64,000 nt of DNA from the NCBI GenBank assembly GCA_025618425.1, contig CM046832.1, positions 60,849,087-60,913,086 of the forward strand. The letters run 5' to 3'. Both the position numbers and the translations under genes were made by a program. This document shows, piece after piece, positions 46,545-57,642 of the stretch (positions are counted from its first letter, which is position 1; the number at the start of each line of letters is the position of its first letter). The DNA comes from Heliocidaris tuberculata (lineage: Eukaryota; Echinodermata; Echinoidea; Camarodonta; Echinometridae). The notes below the pieces were generated by a model. It ran no database searches and was not told where the DNA came from. It saw nothing but the letters and a program-made list of their open reading frames with translations.

Positions 46545-46788
46545 GATAGAGGCAGTGGCGGATCCAGGGGGGGCCTGGGGGCCCGGGCCCCCTCCCCTGG
46601 GACCAAAAAGGGGCTCCAAAAATGCTGAGGACTTTTTTTTTTTTTTTTGCTTGTCAGAGAATTTTTGAGGTAAAAAGGGGCCCAAAAATGCTGAGGAGCC
46701 TTTTTTTTTTTTTTTTTTTTTGTCAGAAAATTTTGTGAATATTGAGCCCCCTTCCTCAAGAAATCCTGGATCCGCCACTGGATAGAGG
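46545..46788. mobile_element. hAT-type MITE with perfect 8-bp TSD
   Basis: The element 46553-46780 (228 bp) starts CAGTGGCGGATCCAGG and ends CCTGGATCCGCCACTG, perfect 16-bp terminal inverted repeats. The direct repeat GATAGAGG flanks it exactly (46545-46552 and 46781-46788). Inside are two poly-T runs in a repeated AAATGCTGAGGA(C/G) context. Two overlapping minus-strand frames through it are artefacts. Confidence 0.88.
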
Positions 46789-48053
46789 GGAGGGTGTTTC
46801 ATGATGGCCGGGCCTCGTTTTTCTTTCTTTCACTTTCTAGCTTGCGCATGCAGAACCTTCCTTGTTTTCTTCTTTCATGACAATACTTCTTATTAACATT
46901 CATATTCTTTATGAAGACGGTGCGAAAAGTGATTTGTTCAATCTTGCATCTTTTCTAATTCTCCTGGGGGAGGGGGGATGTGTTTAAGTAAAGAGAAAGA
47001 GTAGGATTATTGTTGTTGTTTTTGGTTTTTACGGTGCTGTCATTCAAAATATGAATATTTACGCAATCCCAGTTGCGTTGATAAAAATAAGCCTTTTTAT
47101 GACTTAATTATATATTACTTTGTTTTTCTGTAGCAGACAAAGCCTTATATATTATATAAGGTGGGGGGGGGGGGGGAAAGGGGGGATCCTTTCAATATAC
47201 AAGGCCTAAATTGAGAAGAAAATTCGTAGCGCGCGCAAGCTTTGGTACATTCATAGTGGCTCCATTCTAAAATAAAAAAGTTGAAAGGTAAAAGTGGGGG
47301 TTACAAATTTTGCAGCTTATCAATGTCATGTGCAATTAGACCCCAATACTTTGTTTCCGGGGCATCTTGTCAGACTCTCGTGATTCCTTAAAGAATCAAG
47401 ACGACATTTTGAGACTTATTATTGTTGTCCTGGGGGCTACACCTGCTTTTGATCAGATTTACTGTTATTAGCCAGACATTGTGATGGAAGAAGAAGGAAA
47501 AAAAAAAAGCCCCGGTCGTGAGGTTGTGTATTGGCATTCAGAATGGAATAGGCGATTACTAGTAACAATGGATTGTTCCATAATCTAGGAAGGGGTGCAT
47601 CTAGGAAGGGGGTGCATAGGTGTATGTTCAGAAAATGTGAGAAAACATCACGATAGGTGTTTAATATTATAGTATTCGATATGAATTATAGAATATAATT
47701 ACAGCAACATACTGATGATACAATTTATCAGCTACATAATTTTCCAAATGAATATGAGCTGATAAGTTATTCGTTTCTCCTCTCTTTGTTCTCATTGCCT
47801 ATCCCCGCAGTCCCCAATGTCAAGTTGTTGACCGCAAATTAGACTTGGAAATGGACCTTTAAACTTTAAAGGTCCATTGGCAAGTACTGCTTAATCCGAT
47901 TTCTGAGCAGAGGACAATAATCTCAAATAATTATAAGCCCATACTTGAACTTGTTTTTGAAGAAAGAGAAAAGAATAAATCAAAGATTTTAGGACAGACC
48001 TAACGTCCTCTGGATCTTTTTTGAGAAAATCTCATGAAGTGATTAAGAGCTTC

Positions 48054-49055
48054 TCTAGATACAGTGGCGGCACCAGGATTTTTAAAGTGGGGGGGGGGGG
48101 GGTAAATGGGGGGCAAAAGAAAATGTTTGGGGGGGGGCAAGGGTGGACAAAAAAAATTTTGACACTTTTTGTAGTGAAAATGTACAGAATATTCGGCTAT
48201 AAACCTACCCAGATATGAGGACATTTTGAGCATCTAGCTGAACTGCCTGATTATAAAGAGGTGTTAGATATATACTGCGAACGAACGAAGCGAGCGAGCT
48301 TAAATTTTGACATTTTTCGTAGTAAAAATGTACAGAAATTACATATTCGGCTATAAAACTACCCCAATATGCATGAGGACATTTGAGCATCTTGCTGCCC
48401 GATTATGAGGTGGTAGTTATTTATTGCGAACACTTTTTGTCGTGAAAATGTACAGAAATTATATTCGGTTATGAAACTACCCAGATATGAGGACATTTGA
48501 GCATCTTGCTGCCCGATAATAAGGTGGTAGTTATACATTGCGAACGGGCAAAAATTTTGAAACTTTTTGTGGTGAAAATGTACGGAAATGATTATTTGGC
48601 TATAAAACTACCCCAATATGAGGACATTTGATCATCTCGCGGCCTGATTATGTGGTGGGAGTTATACGCCTGTATTGCGAGCGAGCGAAGCGAGCGAGCA
48701 AAAATTTTGACACTATTATAGTGGAAATGTACAGAAATTATTCGACTATAAAACTACCCAAATATGAGGATATTTACACGAGCTGAGCGAACAAATTTGC
48801 CCCATGTCCCCCCCACCTTGATGCCGCCACTGCTTTCCAAGTTTCCGTTTTCTTTCTTTTTCCTTCTTTTCTCCATTCCTTTTTCACTTTTTTCTTTCCT
48901 TTTCTTTTCTTTTTCATTTTCCACCCTTTTATTTTTTTTCACTCCGAAAATTATTGGGGGGGGGGGGCAACTGGGGGGGGCAAAGCTTCTGACTGGGGGG
49001 GGGGGCAAATGCCCCCCATGCCCCCCCCCCCCTTGGTGCCGCCACTGTCTAGATA
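48054..49055. mobile_element. 986-bp hAT-type element with tandem core and 8-bp TSD
   Basis: The element 48062-49047 starts CAGTGGCGGCACCAGG and ends CCTTGGTGCCGCCACTG. The direct repeat TCTAGATA flanks it exactly (48054-48061 and 49048-49055). About five units of 120-150 bp follow the left end; each holds GTGAAAATGTACAGAAATTA, CTACCCAGATATGAGGACAT and often GAGCGAGCGAAGCGAGCGAG. A second right-terminus-like sequence, CCTTGATGCCGCCACTG, ends at 48832, so the element looks composite. No transposase. Confidence 0.85.
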
Positions 49056-49061
49056 GTGTAC

Positions 49062-49234
49062 CTTGGCACAAGGGGCGGATCCAGGAATGTGTAAAAGAGG
49101 GGGCACATTGCTGGAAAAGTACACAATTAAAGGGGCATTTTTTTCATTGTGCACTTAAGGTATGCTAGTTGGGTTTCAAAAGAGGGGGGCACGGGCCGGT
49201 TTTCCCTCTATGTAGATCCGCCACTGCTTGGCAC
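49062..49234. mobile_element. 157-bp hAT-type MITE with 8-bp TSD
   Basis: The element 49070-49226 starts AAGGGGCGGATCCAGG (two changes from the CAGTGGCGGATCCAGG end at 46553) and ends TAGATCCGCCACTG. The direct repeat CTTGGCAC flanks it exactly (49062-49069 and 49227-49234). It lies only 6 bp beyond the target duplication of the preceding hAT element. Confidence 0.8.
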
Positions 49235-49458
49235 CATCAGCAATAAAGCTCTAAAAAAGAAATCCATGTTGTTACGAAGTAAAGTGAAGGGGGAATGAGG
49301 AGGAAAGTAACCTTTAAAAGGGGGTATGTGAGAACAAAAAGTATATCATGAAATTAATGTTTCCTCTGTATACTGCATTTTTGTCAAATAGGCCTATAAT
49401 GGATGATAATTAGATCAAACGAAAGTCACGAATCTCTAGTTTCGGGTTCGGGTTTGTC

Positions 49459-49462
<4 letters not shown>

Positions 49463-49522
<60 letters not shown>
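49463..49522. repeat. (GA)n microsatellite
   Basis: About 30 uninterrupted GA units, the longest dinucleotide run in the window. Confidence 0.92.
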
Positions 49523-49525
<3 letters not shown>

Positions 49526-50893
49526 AGAAGTTTGGTTGCTATTTCATATTCTACAGTTTTTTTTATTGTAAGGTAAGGATGACAGCTAAAAGTGAAATAG
49601 CCAGTTTCGTATTCAAGTTAATAACGAGGAAATCCTATGCTTTTACTTTCCCTATTGCCAAACCTTTGTTGTTGCATAATGCTTGCAGGGATTTTTCGGA
49701 CTTGTGGATACAATTTTATGATGCACGTTTTCGAAGGAGAATTCGAAGGAAAAAAGGCATATCGCAGTATATCGCTTTCCATTGTGTATATGTTTTATTT
49801 AAACTTGACTCCATATCCGATTTCAAGGAAAACAAGGATATGAAGTTTGTAAGTCATGTTATTATCACCATTCACTAGGTCTGCATGCCCACAGATAGTA
49901 TTTCTGAGAAATTATTTTACCCAGATCCCGAGCTCAGCATGCTCTAGGTCGTGTGACGTCACAATGCCAGACGGATGTAGGGTACAAAGTGGTGGATGCA
50001 GGTTGCTCAATAAATTGGCTAAGTGCCAGACGGTATTAAGCATTCATAAATAATAATAACAGCAAAAATAATAACCCAAAAACGTTATACTGTATTCATC
50101 CAGCAATTTGGATAACTTGGTTAATGGCCAGTGTGGGGAGCAATTATTGTGCATTTTGTTTGTTGTATGCTTGCCCAACAAAGCAACAAATGCCATATTC
50201 GAGGCTAGAGTTGGAAAAACTCTGTGTTGATATAGCCCCAACAGTCATTTAGATCGGCTTTGCCAAAACTAGTTTTGCCAACAACAGCGTCTATGTCCAA
50301 CCAGTACAATATACTTTCCTACTAATACTATCCGTACAATTTTTATTATCAGGCCTTTAATTATCTATATGCCTTCTATTTCTACGACAAGGAGTCGTGG
50401 TTTCTTTCATTACTATCATAAATAATTTTTCTTCTTCTATGTAGGCAAAATATATCATTCAAATTCAATTCATTCATTATAACGCTACAACCATTTCTAT
50501 ATTCATCCATTATAACGCTACTACCATTTCTATTGTAAATACAACCACCAATGCATTACCCTGCCCCTCACAGTATGGGAGTACATGAGAACTGAGCTAC
50601 AACAGTATTAGGGATCATGTCTGCCGCGTTGGGAATGGAACGCCCACCACTCTTCTGGGTAGCTCTTCCTGCTTGTTATTGTCGGTGGTCTCTCCTATGC
50701 GGACGATGCGAAACCCAAACATAAGCCAAACACCTGATTGTGTTTTCTCACTGGCCCCGGCACCGTCTCCCATATCTTACCGATGAACTTCATATAAAGA
50801 GCTCGTCTTCTCGTTTAATGGATTGAATAGGGTAAACAGCAGGGGGCATGGCATGCTGAGGCTTGTTGGGATGGTGATTTTGGGGTTGGTGAT

Positions 50894-50896
<3 letters not shown>

Positions 50897-50926
<30 letters not shown>
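50897..50926. repeat. Long poly-G run
   Basis: An almost uninterrupted run of about 28-30 G, the longest in the window, capable of G-quadruplex formation on the plus strand. The proline-rich minus-strand frames here are artefacts. Confidence 0.9.
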
Positions 50927-51586
50927 AGACGCTTGACGTCAAGAGCTTGGAGCAGTGGAGTTGAACCATAGAGTTGAACAATACAGTGGGCCTGCATAAT
51001 TATGCATAATGCAATATTTATAGCATTATATTTGGGACGTGGTTGATAAATTTTACAGACGATAACAATATCTCTGTACTTATGATATGATATGATATAA
51101 AATGATTATATTTATTTACCAATAACAAGATACATACATTACAATATTTACAATATTTACAGGAAAACATACTTATGAAAGCAAAAAATAAACAACAAAA
51201 TATTATTCATGATACAATAATTAGAGTTGATTATAGGTAAAAAAAATGTAAGCTTTCAGATCTTTGACTCCAAAATTTATTTTTAATGAGTATTAAAAGT
51301 TGTTTGCGGATTTCCAAGCAGACAGTTAGGCATATAGCCTATATTGATGTTCCGGAACATTTTGGTAAATAGGCCTACTATATTGATAGCATTATATGTA
51401 TTGCATTTTCTATGTCGTAGGAATAAATATGCAGCAGTGCCTTTGGCTTCGGTCATGCCCATGCATGGTCGCTTTTAGAACACGGAATACCCGACGTATT
51501 TTGCTTTCTGTGCAGAGTTTTCAAACCCAAATGTTCGTTATATTTAAAAACATGTGTTTCTTATCTAAAATTATTACTACATTTTA

Positions 51587-52129
51587 TTAAAGGGAAATCC
51601 AACCTTGGTAATAAGTTGATTTGTGTGAAAGCAGAAAAATAAGAAAAACAGGATGGTGAAAGTTTGAAAGAAATCGGACAAGGACTAAGAAAGTTATGGA
51701 TGTTTGAAAAATGAGATCACTACATCTATGCGAATCTCAAATTGGCTATTTGGTGAGTGGATTGTGACATTTTTGTGGACAACCCTCCCATTTGTCGTAC
51801 ACAAAAATATATTGCGGTTTTCTTCGAGGCGCGTTTACCCTCGGGGCAGTACTCAAAATATATTGGAGATAGCATATTGTTATAGGTCCTCATGAAAGAA
51901 AAAGATCCTACTGAGTAATACATTTTGAAAAAAGTGACATTTTAATCATTTTGTGTGTTGGAGCGAATGGAGGAATTGTCCACAGCTACATCACAGTGAC
52001 ATTACCTATTCGGCCAATTTGAAATTCCCATATGTATAGTGATTACAACTTTTAAAAATTCATAACTTTCTTATTACTTTTCCTCTTTCTTTCAAAGCAA
52101 CTTGCTGTTAAGGTTTGATTTCCCTTTAA
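51587..52129. mobile_element. 540-bp foldback element with TTAA ends
   Basis: Left end TTAA-AGGGAAATCCAACC and right end GGTTTGATTTCCCT-TTAA. The arms pair along most of their length with mismatches, for example AAGAAAGTTATGGATGTTTG at about 51688 against its inverse at about 52050. It resembles the 3025-3614 element in plan and in its purine-rich start, so both may belong to one TTAA-targeting family. Confidence 0.65.
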
Positions 52130-53387
52130 CGTGTAACTGCTGTGAGCCGTGCAGGCTCGACCTGACCAGACGCGAAGCTGGTGCAGAAAATAACAGATAA
52201 CCTCCTTGCGGGTTGAATGAAAATAATATAGGGAAAGCCTAGTTTGCAGGCAAAAAATAATCACTCCCCTCCCCATGATTTTTTTATGAGAATGCTTTCA
52301 AATTCTCTGTAATCGTAGAAAATGATTATCTTCTCATGTTTGGATAATATTAATTGAAGTGAAATATGATTAATGAAATTACACAGCGGATCGGACTCCG
52401 CACACACAGAATATAGAATAATCTACCTGCAAGTGTATAACACAGCACATCCATGTACCCGAATTGTTTAATTCAATTTTTTTTCTTCAAGTTTTTATAG
52501 AAAAATAATTAAGACAAATCATAAAAATCACAAATATATACATGTTTGGACAAAGCAGCAAAAAGAATTACAGTGTAATGAGCACAATAACTATATGAGT
52601 AGTTACTTGAAACCAGTCTGTAATATTATTTATTATACATTTGTGTATTCGGTGTATTATTGAGGAAGGTGTGCATCATCGTGTGCGTGTTGGGGGGGGG
52701 GGGGGGAGGGCTTGATGGATAAGGGGTCTCATTGCGGTTTGTGTGCTCCTGGGGATCCCTGATCCTCTGCTTGTCAACAGGCCTCTGATTGGTTGGCCAA
52801 TCCCATTGACATTCGACATTATAAAACTCGTAACAATGCATTACATGGATCGTGAAATCACTTTTCTTATGAACTCTTCATATTGCTGATATTCCCATAT
52901 TATCTCGGAAAATCTACTAGCCTAATCTTCACTGCCATCTATACATGTAAGCATGTTGTCAAGGCAACGACTTTGCTAGCTCAATTATTTTTATTCCCAA
53001 ATAGGCTCGAATAGAATTTCCTCATCTTACACGAATTATGATTGTGATGATCACAACATTCGACTTTGCAGGCATCAGCATTATTTAAAAGTGGTATGAG
53101 TTATTAATATCATCATACAATATATTTTACTGATTCTATAATTACAGAGTTCATTTTCTAAGCGTATTTCAACGTGAATTGTAAATAATTTCTTTATAGC
53201 TCTCGACAAAACACAATTCGAAGCACATGCTACACTACGTTATTTACACACACTCGAGCTTTCTATTATACCAAATAGCATTTTAATATTTCAATTAATA
53301 CTGCATGCAAACCTATACTAGATATGAGGTACTCGCCTTCTTTTATTTTCTCTGACAATATATTTCATGTTTGTTTGTACCATTTAT

Positions 53388-53515
53388 CATGTTTGTACCA
53401 ATTATATTGTTTGTACCAATTATATTGTTTGTACCAATTATATTGTTTGTACCAATTATATTGTTTGTACCAATTATATTGTTTGTACCAATTATATTGT
53501 TTGTACAATTTATAC
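53388..53515. repeat. 18-bp minisatellite, about 7 units
   Basis: Near-perfect tandem units GTTTGTACCAATTATATT. Because 18 is a multiple of 3 and the unit lacks stops in one frame on each strand, both strands stay open (YQLYCL repeats one way, NIIGT repeats the other). There is no sign of a real gene. Confidence 0.9.
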
Positions 53516-54017
53516 TGTAAAAGCACTTTAAATGTGAAATATGAAACAATAAACTGGATTTCTCGCTGTATTGCGCTCTTGTAATTAGATGACGGGGGGG
53601 GGGGGGGGGGGGGAGGAACTAGAAGGTGTTGTTACCATGCAAACATAATGAACATGTTAATGAAAGAGTTGATAAACAATACCTCCGGGTTGAATTCTAG
53701 GCTTCCCAGACTCTGTTAACGCCTTGTTTCTTCTTCGTATAGCTGGAAAACAAATTATAGGGGTGTTGTGCAAATGAAGATTCGATAACAAACTTCTTTT
53801 TTTTAAATATTAATCTTATGTGTATGGGTCATAAGTATGGGGTTCTTAGTTTGTAGCTTTCAGTTAAAATTTGACGAGTCCAGTCAAGGACAAAAATTAG
53901 ATAATTGAATTACCATTACTAGTATTAGTATTAACATTATAGTAGTAGTACTAGTAGTAGTATTACTAGTAGTAGCAGAAGAATCTTATAGCAATAGGCC
54001 AGTTACTTGTATTTATT

Positions 54018-54023
54018 CGTGGT

Positions 54024-54072
<49 letters not shown>

Positions 54073-54124
54073 CAGTATAGTAGTAGAAGTAGTAGTAGAA
54101 GTAGTAGTAGTAGTAGTAGTAGTA

Positions 54125-54173
<49 letters not shown>

Positions 54174-54218
54174 TATAGAAGCAGCAGCAGCAACAACAGC
54201 AGTAGTATAGTAGTAGTA

Positions 54219-54296
<78 letters not shown>

Positions 54297-54456
54297 AAGA
54301 CCGAAAATTCTGTCTCTCGTTCGTTAGCCTCTTATTTGGGTAGGGTCGGCCATTCACTTTGCCAACCCTGTCAACATAATAAGAGACTATAATGAACGAG
54401 AGACAGACTTTTCGGTCTATAGTAGTAGCAGCAGCAGTATAGTGGTAGTAGTATAG

Positions 54457-54527
<71 letters not shown>

Positions 54528-54640
54528 CCGTATTTGTTGTAGTCGTCGTATAGTATATAGTAGTAGTAGAGTAGTAGTAGAAATACAAGTATTTATAGTA
54601 GTAGTATAGCAGCAGCAGTAGTATAGAAGTAGTGATGGTC
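54018..54640. repeat. (TAG)n microsatellite array with embedded foldback
   Basis: Four long TAG/GTA tracts with AGC and TATAG variants, split at 54298-54418 by a non-repeat hairpin. The minus-strand frame through the array is a 238-codon run of Leu, Thr and Tyr homopolymers, not a protein gene. Confidence 0.9.
54298..54418. repeat. 121-bp near-perfect hairpin inside the TAG array
   Basis: The left arm begins AGACCGAAAATTCTGTCTCT and the right arm ends AGAGACAGACTTTTCGGTCT. Pairing continues through GTTCGTTAGCCTCTTATT and AGGGTCGGC/GCCAACCCT, leaving a loop of about 9 nt at the centre. It looks like a palindromic MITE that landed in a pre-existing microsatellite. Confidence 0.8.
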
Positions 54641-56369
54641 TTATAGCAGCATCTGCATGATACAGACGAGATGGGGAAAAAAGGATATTGGAAAAGGTAT
54701 AAGCATATAGTGTACGATTTATGCTGCATGTACTTATCCCATTTACTTACAGGACGCCAACGTTAGCATGGCAACACACCGAATACAAAGCATTACCTGC
54801 GAGTTCCGCAGAATCATAATAGTTTCGCGATAAAAAAGAGAGAAAATTGCAAACATTATATCAACATATCGAGGTACACAACGATTCTATGAAAACCACG
54901 TGATGTAACCGTAATGTCAATATTTAGTATATGAAGTATGTAGGTCAATACTTGTTTTTGTTTTTGTTTTCTCTGAAAATGGTGGTCGATGGTAAATATT
55001 TTGTTCGGGTGGTGCAGTGGTATACCTTACCAGAAATGATTTATCATCATCAAGTTATCCATTAAAAAAAGAGTAATGTAGGTATAATGTTTGAGTATCT
55101 CCCCTAAAATAAAAATATAAATTCAAGAAAAATATCGGCAAACTAAAGGGGGGGGGGGTGTAAAATCAATCGACAAAGCCTCTCCTTTGTGTTCATATAG
55201 CGTTAACTTTTATTGGCAGGTGTAGTAAAGTTTTATACAGATTTGATCCCATGTGGTGTGATGGCTGGGTCAGGGCTGCCGAACGCGTCATTCAGTTTAC
55301 AAGCAGTATAGGCAAGGAGTTCTGTGATAAGTTAACTCCTTGGTATAGGCTGTATAGAGATACTATGTTCTGTGATAACTCCTTGCTATGTTCATGCCAT
55401 ACAGGCAATATTGTTCTGTCATGGATATTACGGTACATGATACATTACATTTCCCTGGTCAAGATAAGCGTGCCATCTTGGTCAAAGTGACTGTATATTA
55501 AGCTTTGGAAAGATAATTATTAAATCACTTTTTGTGTCGTTTTGACCAAACTTTAGACGGGCACAATGAGCCTCCCAATACAGTTCATGAAAGCAAAGAT
55601 CTAGTGAGTACCTCCTTGATATAAGTAATGAAAGAAACCAATAGACAGGGGCTATATAGCCTCTCGATCGTTGTTTTTCATGATGTGCAATGTTTTCTAA
55701 AACTAGCTAATGAGTCAGTGTTTTTGCAGACTCTACAATGTACAAGTCACATAAATACCATTCCCTTCTACTTTTTATGATCCTTCTTGTAGTCTCAGGA
55801 TTCTATTTAGGCCCTATTTATTGAAATGTTGATTTATTTAATTTGAAAAAAAGATAATTCTTGTATAATAACTGCTGTCAGAAAAATGAATGCAATACCA
55901 TGAACAGATGTAGTCCTACCCTCGCAACCCCCCCCAACCCCCCCCCCCCCCCCCCCCCCCCCACGCATGCACACTCTCTCATTTTCGTAGTGGAATGTAG
56001 TCATAAAACCATTGTTATGACATGCAAATTTTTCGTGTAACCGCATCCAATTATCGTCTCTTTTTTTCTTCAAGCCTCAAAAATTGCCTGGCAAATATAA
56101 ACAATCCTAAATACAAGCGAGATTGAGAGGATACCGCGGTAGAACAGAACAAAACGGAGCTCATTCCTTGAAATATCTTTAGACCCGTCCATGCATATAC
56201 TAATCCTCCAACTATTATACATCGTTTGTGAAAATCAGGATGCATGCAGACAAAGCTAGCGATCGATGGGTAGTGTGTTATTTATATTTGTGATCATGTC
56301 TGCCCTATGTTGGCGTATCAGCTGACGTTCTCGTTTGCCATGAATGAGTAGCCTTTGGTATCGACCTCG

Positions 56370-57105
56370 CATGACGTCGTCGCTTTCTAAAGGCACAAGT
56401 CAATATGCCTATTTATGGGGTCTGAGATCTCAGCCGAGCCCTGCACAACAGTCTCCTGATTGGCCGCCACTGCCCGACGCGACTGACGTCACTTAAGTAC
56501 CTCTATTATTTAGCATACAATCCAGGCGAGAGGAAAAAAAATAACTCGCTGGGGGACTTCGCGCTGTGGTAGTCAATGATAATAAAACTAGCTTCGCTTC
56601 CTACGCTTTGGCCATTTTCCAGAGATACACAAGCGACACAAGGCATCAAGATCGCCTAAACCACCACGATTTCCAGCTTTATTCAATGTTTCACGCATAA
56701 TAATCATCCGAAAGACTTTTAAAAATTATCTGAAGTCTGCCAAGTGAATTTTGTACGATTACATTTCAGGAAAAGACGGGATATATACTGAAAGAGACAT
56801 ATGTTTTGCAACAAGTATATGACGTGACGCTGATAATCCCGCTCTGGAAAAAACGGTGGTATTATTGATTGGGGAATTTCTGAGCTTGGTTATGTCGCAA
56901 TAGCCTTTCGCCACTACTGATTCATCACTCGAGTCCATATTAAGATCGTGGAGAACAATCTCGTCATTTGTAGTAACACCCGTTTCTGAGGAAAGATTGG
57001 GGAATATTACGGTAGATCATCCGTCAATATTTTCTCTCATCGACGCACACTTTTGCTTGTTCAGAGCAGTGGCGAGTTAGTGTTGACTGGTTATTTCAAG
57101 AAGTA
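56370..57105 (+). promoter_or_regulatory. BTG promoter and 5' UTR
   Basis: A perfect CRE, TGACGTCA, lies at 56484-56491, with a CRE-like TGACGTCG at 56372-56379 and an inverted CCAAT box (ATTGG, 56459-56463). TATTATTTAG (56504-56513) may act as a weak TATA element, placing the start near 56535-56545. The inferred leader of about 560 nt contains short upstream ORFs (for example ATG near 56577 and ATG TTT CAC GCA TAA near 56687) and another CRE-like TGACGTGA (56820-56827). This suits a signal-induced early-response gene; the start site is inferred. Confidence 0.55.
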
Positions 57106-57642
57106 ATGTATCTCGGTTTGGGGCTTCCACCTACAATGAAAAGAGAAGTATACAGTGCAGTAAATTTTGTGGCGAGATTACTACAGACCACCAACAGAAA
57201 TGTTGATCCTGGTCTAGTGGACAATTTCAGCCGTGTTCTTGTGAACTGTCTATGCGAGAGGTTTGATACCCACTGGTTTCCAGAGAAGCCCTTCAAAGGC
57301 AGTGCTTACAGGTGTGTAAGGATCACCCAACTCGGTATGGACCCTGTCTTATCGAAAGCTGGAGAAGCCGTTGGTATGTCCACCGAAGTACTCTACAACC
57401 TCCTCCCCCACGAACTTACCGTTTGGATTGATCCGGCAGAGGTTTCGTACAGAATCGGCGAGGAAGGTTCCATATGTGTACTCTACGATGGAAGTGACGA
57501 TGAGGATTCGTCGTCTTCATCATCATCCAACTTGAGTGACTTGTCGACGTCGCCTCCCCAGTACTCTCAAGAACTCTTCAGCACAACAAGCGCAGCTGAT
57601 TTTGACTTCAATTTCAATAGCCCGATACCTGCCTTCCATTGA
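57106..57642 (+). CDS. BTG: BTG1/2-type antiproliferative protein, single exon
   Basis: 178 residues, complete. It adapts the CCR4-NOT deadenylase: BTG/Tob proteins bind the CAF1 (CNOT7/8) subunit through the BTG domain and slow proliferation by promoting mRNA decay. The BTG domain spans about residues 7-125: MKREVYSAVNFVARLLQTT entry helix, HWFPEKPFKGSAYRCVRI (box A) and LPHELTVWIDPAEVSYRIGE followed by GSICVLYD (box B). Box B is nearly that of vertebrate BTG1/2. There is no Tob-type PAM2 tail; instead the C-terminus is acidic and Ser-rich (GSDDEDSSSSSSSNLSDLS), then Phe/Asn-rich, ending NSPIPAFH. The ATG fits the family start (a few residues before the first helix). Unlike vertebrate BTG1/2, no intron interrupts it. 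Confidence 0.93.
   Translation: MYLGLGLPPTMKREVYSAVNFVARLLQTTNRNVDPGLVDNFSRVLVNCLCERFDTHWFPEKPFKGSAYRCVRITQLGMDPVLSKAGEAVGMSTEVLYNLLPHELTVWIDPAEVSYRIGEEGSICVLYDGSDDEDSSSSSSSNLSDLSTSPPQYSQELFSTTSAADFDFNFNSPIPAFH

Larger units (their letters stand above)
42261..56350. other. Intergenic region, no gene recognised
   Basis: I see no credible exon on either strand over about 14 kb. The region is dominated by poly-G/C runs (about 42630, 42797, 44417, 45518, 45711, 45949, 47162, 50897, 52690, 53594, 55148 and 55939), GAT, GA and TAG microsatellites, an 18-bp minisatellite, hAT-type elements and a foldback. A truncated relic of a hAT-like core (GCGAGCGAGCGAAGCGAGAG) lies near 44209. An unrecognised 99-codon plus-strand frame at 49579-49878 has no family features. 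Confidence 0.55.

Noticed and set aside
46410..46802. Two minus-strand frames of 130 and 84 codons with poly-Lys
   Set aside because: They lie across the hAT MITE and its poly-T runs; poly-Lys comes from the homopolymers.
49579..49878. 99-codon plus-strand frame, mixed composition
   Set aside because: Looks protein-like in composition but has no recognisable family, start context or splice sites; kept only as a note in the intergenic entry.
53324..53584. Open frames on both strands with YQLYCL or NIIGT repeats; also a CRISPR-like look
   Set aside because: An 18-bp gapless minisatellite with no spacers, open on both strands because the unit length is a multiple of three. Not a CRISPR array in a eukaryotic window and not a gene.
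54013..54729. 238-codon minus-strand frame of Leu, Thr, Tyr and Cys runs
   Set aside because: Translation of the TAG microsatellite and its embedded hairpin; homopolymer runs change with frame and no domain is present.
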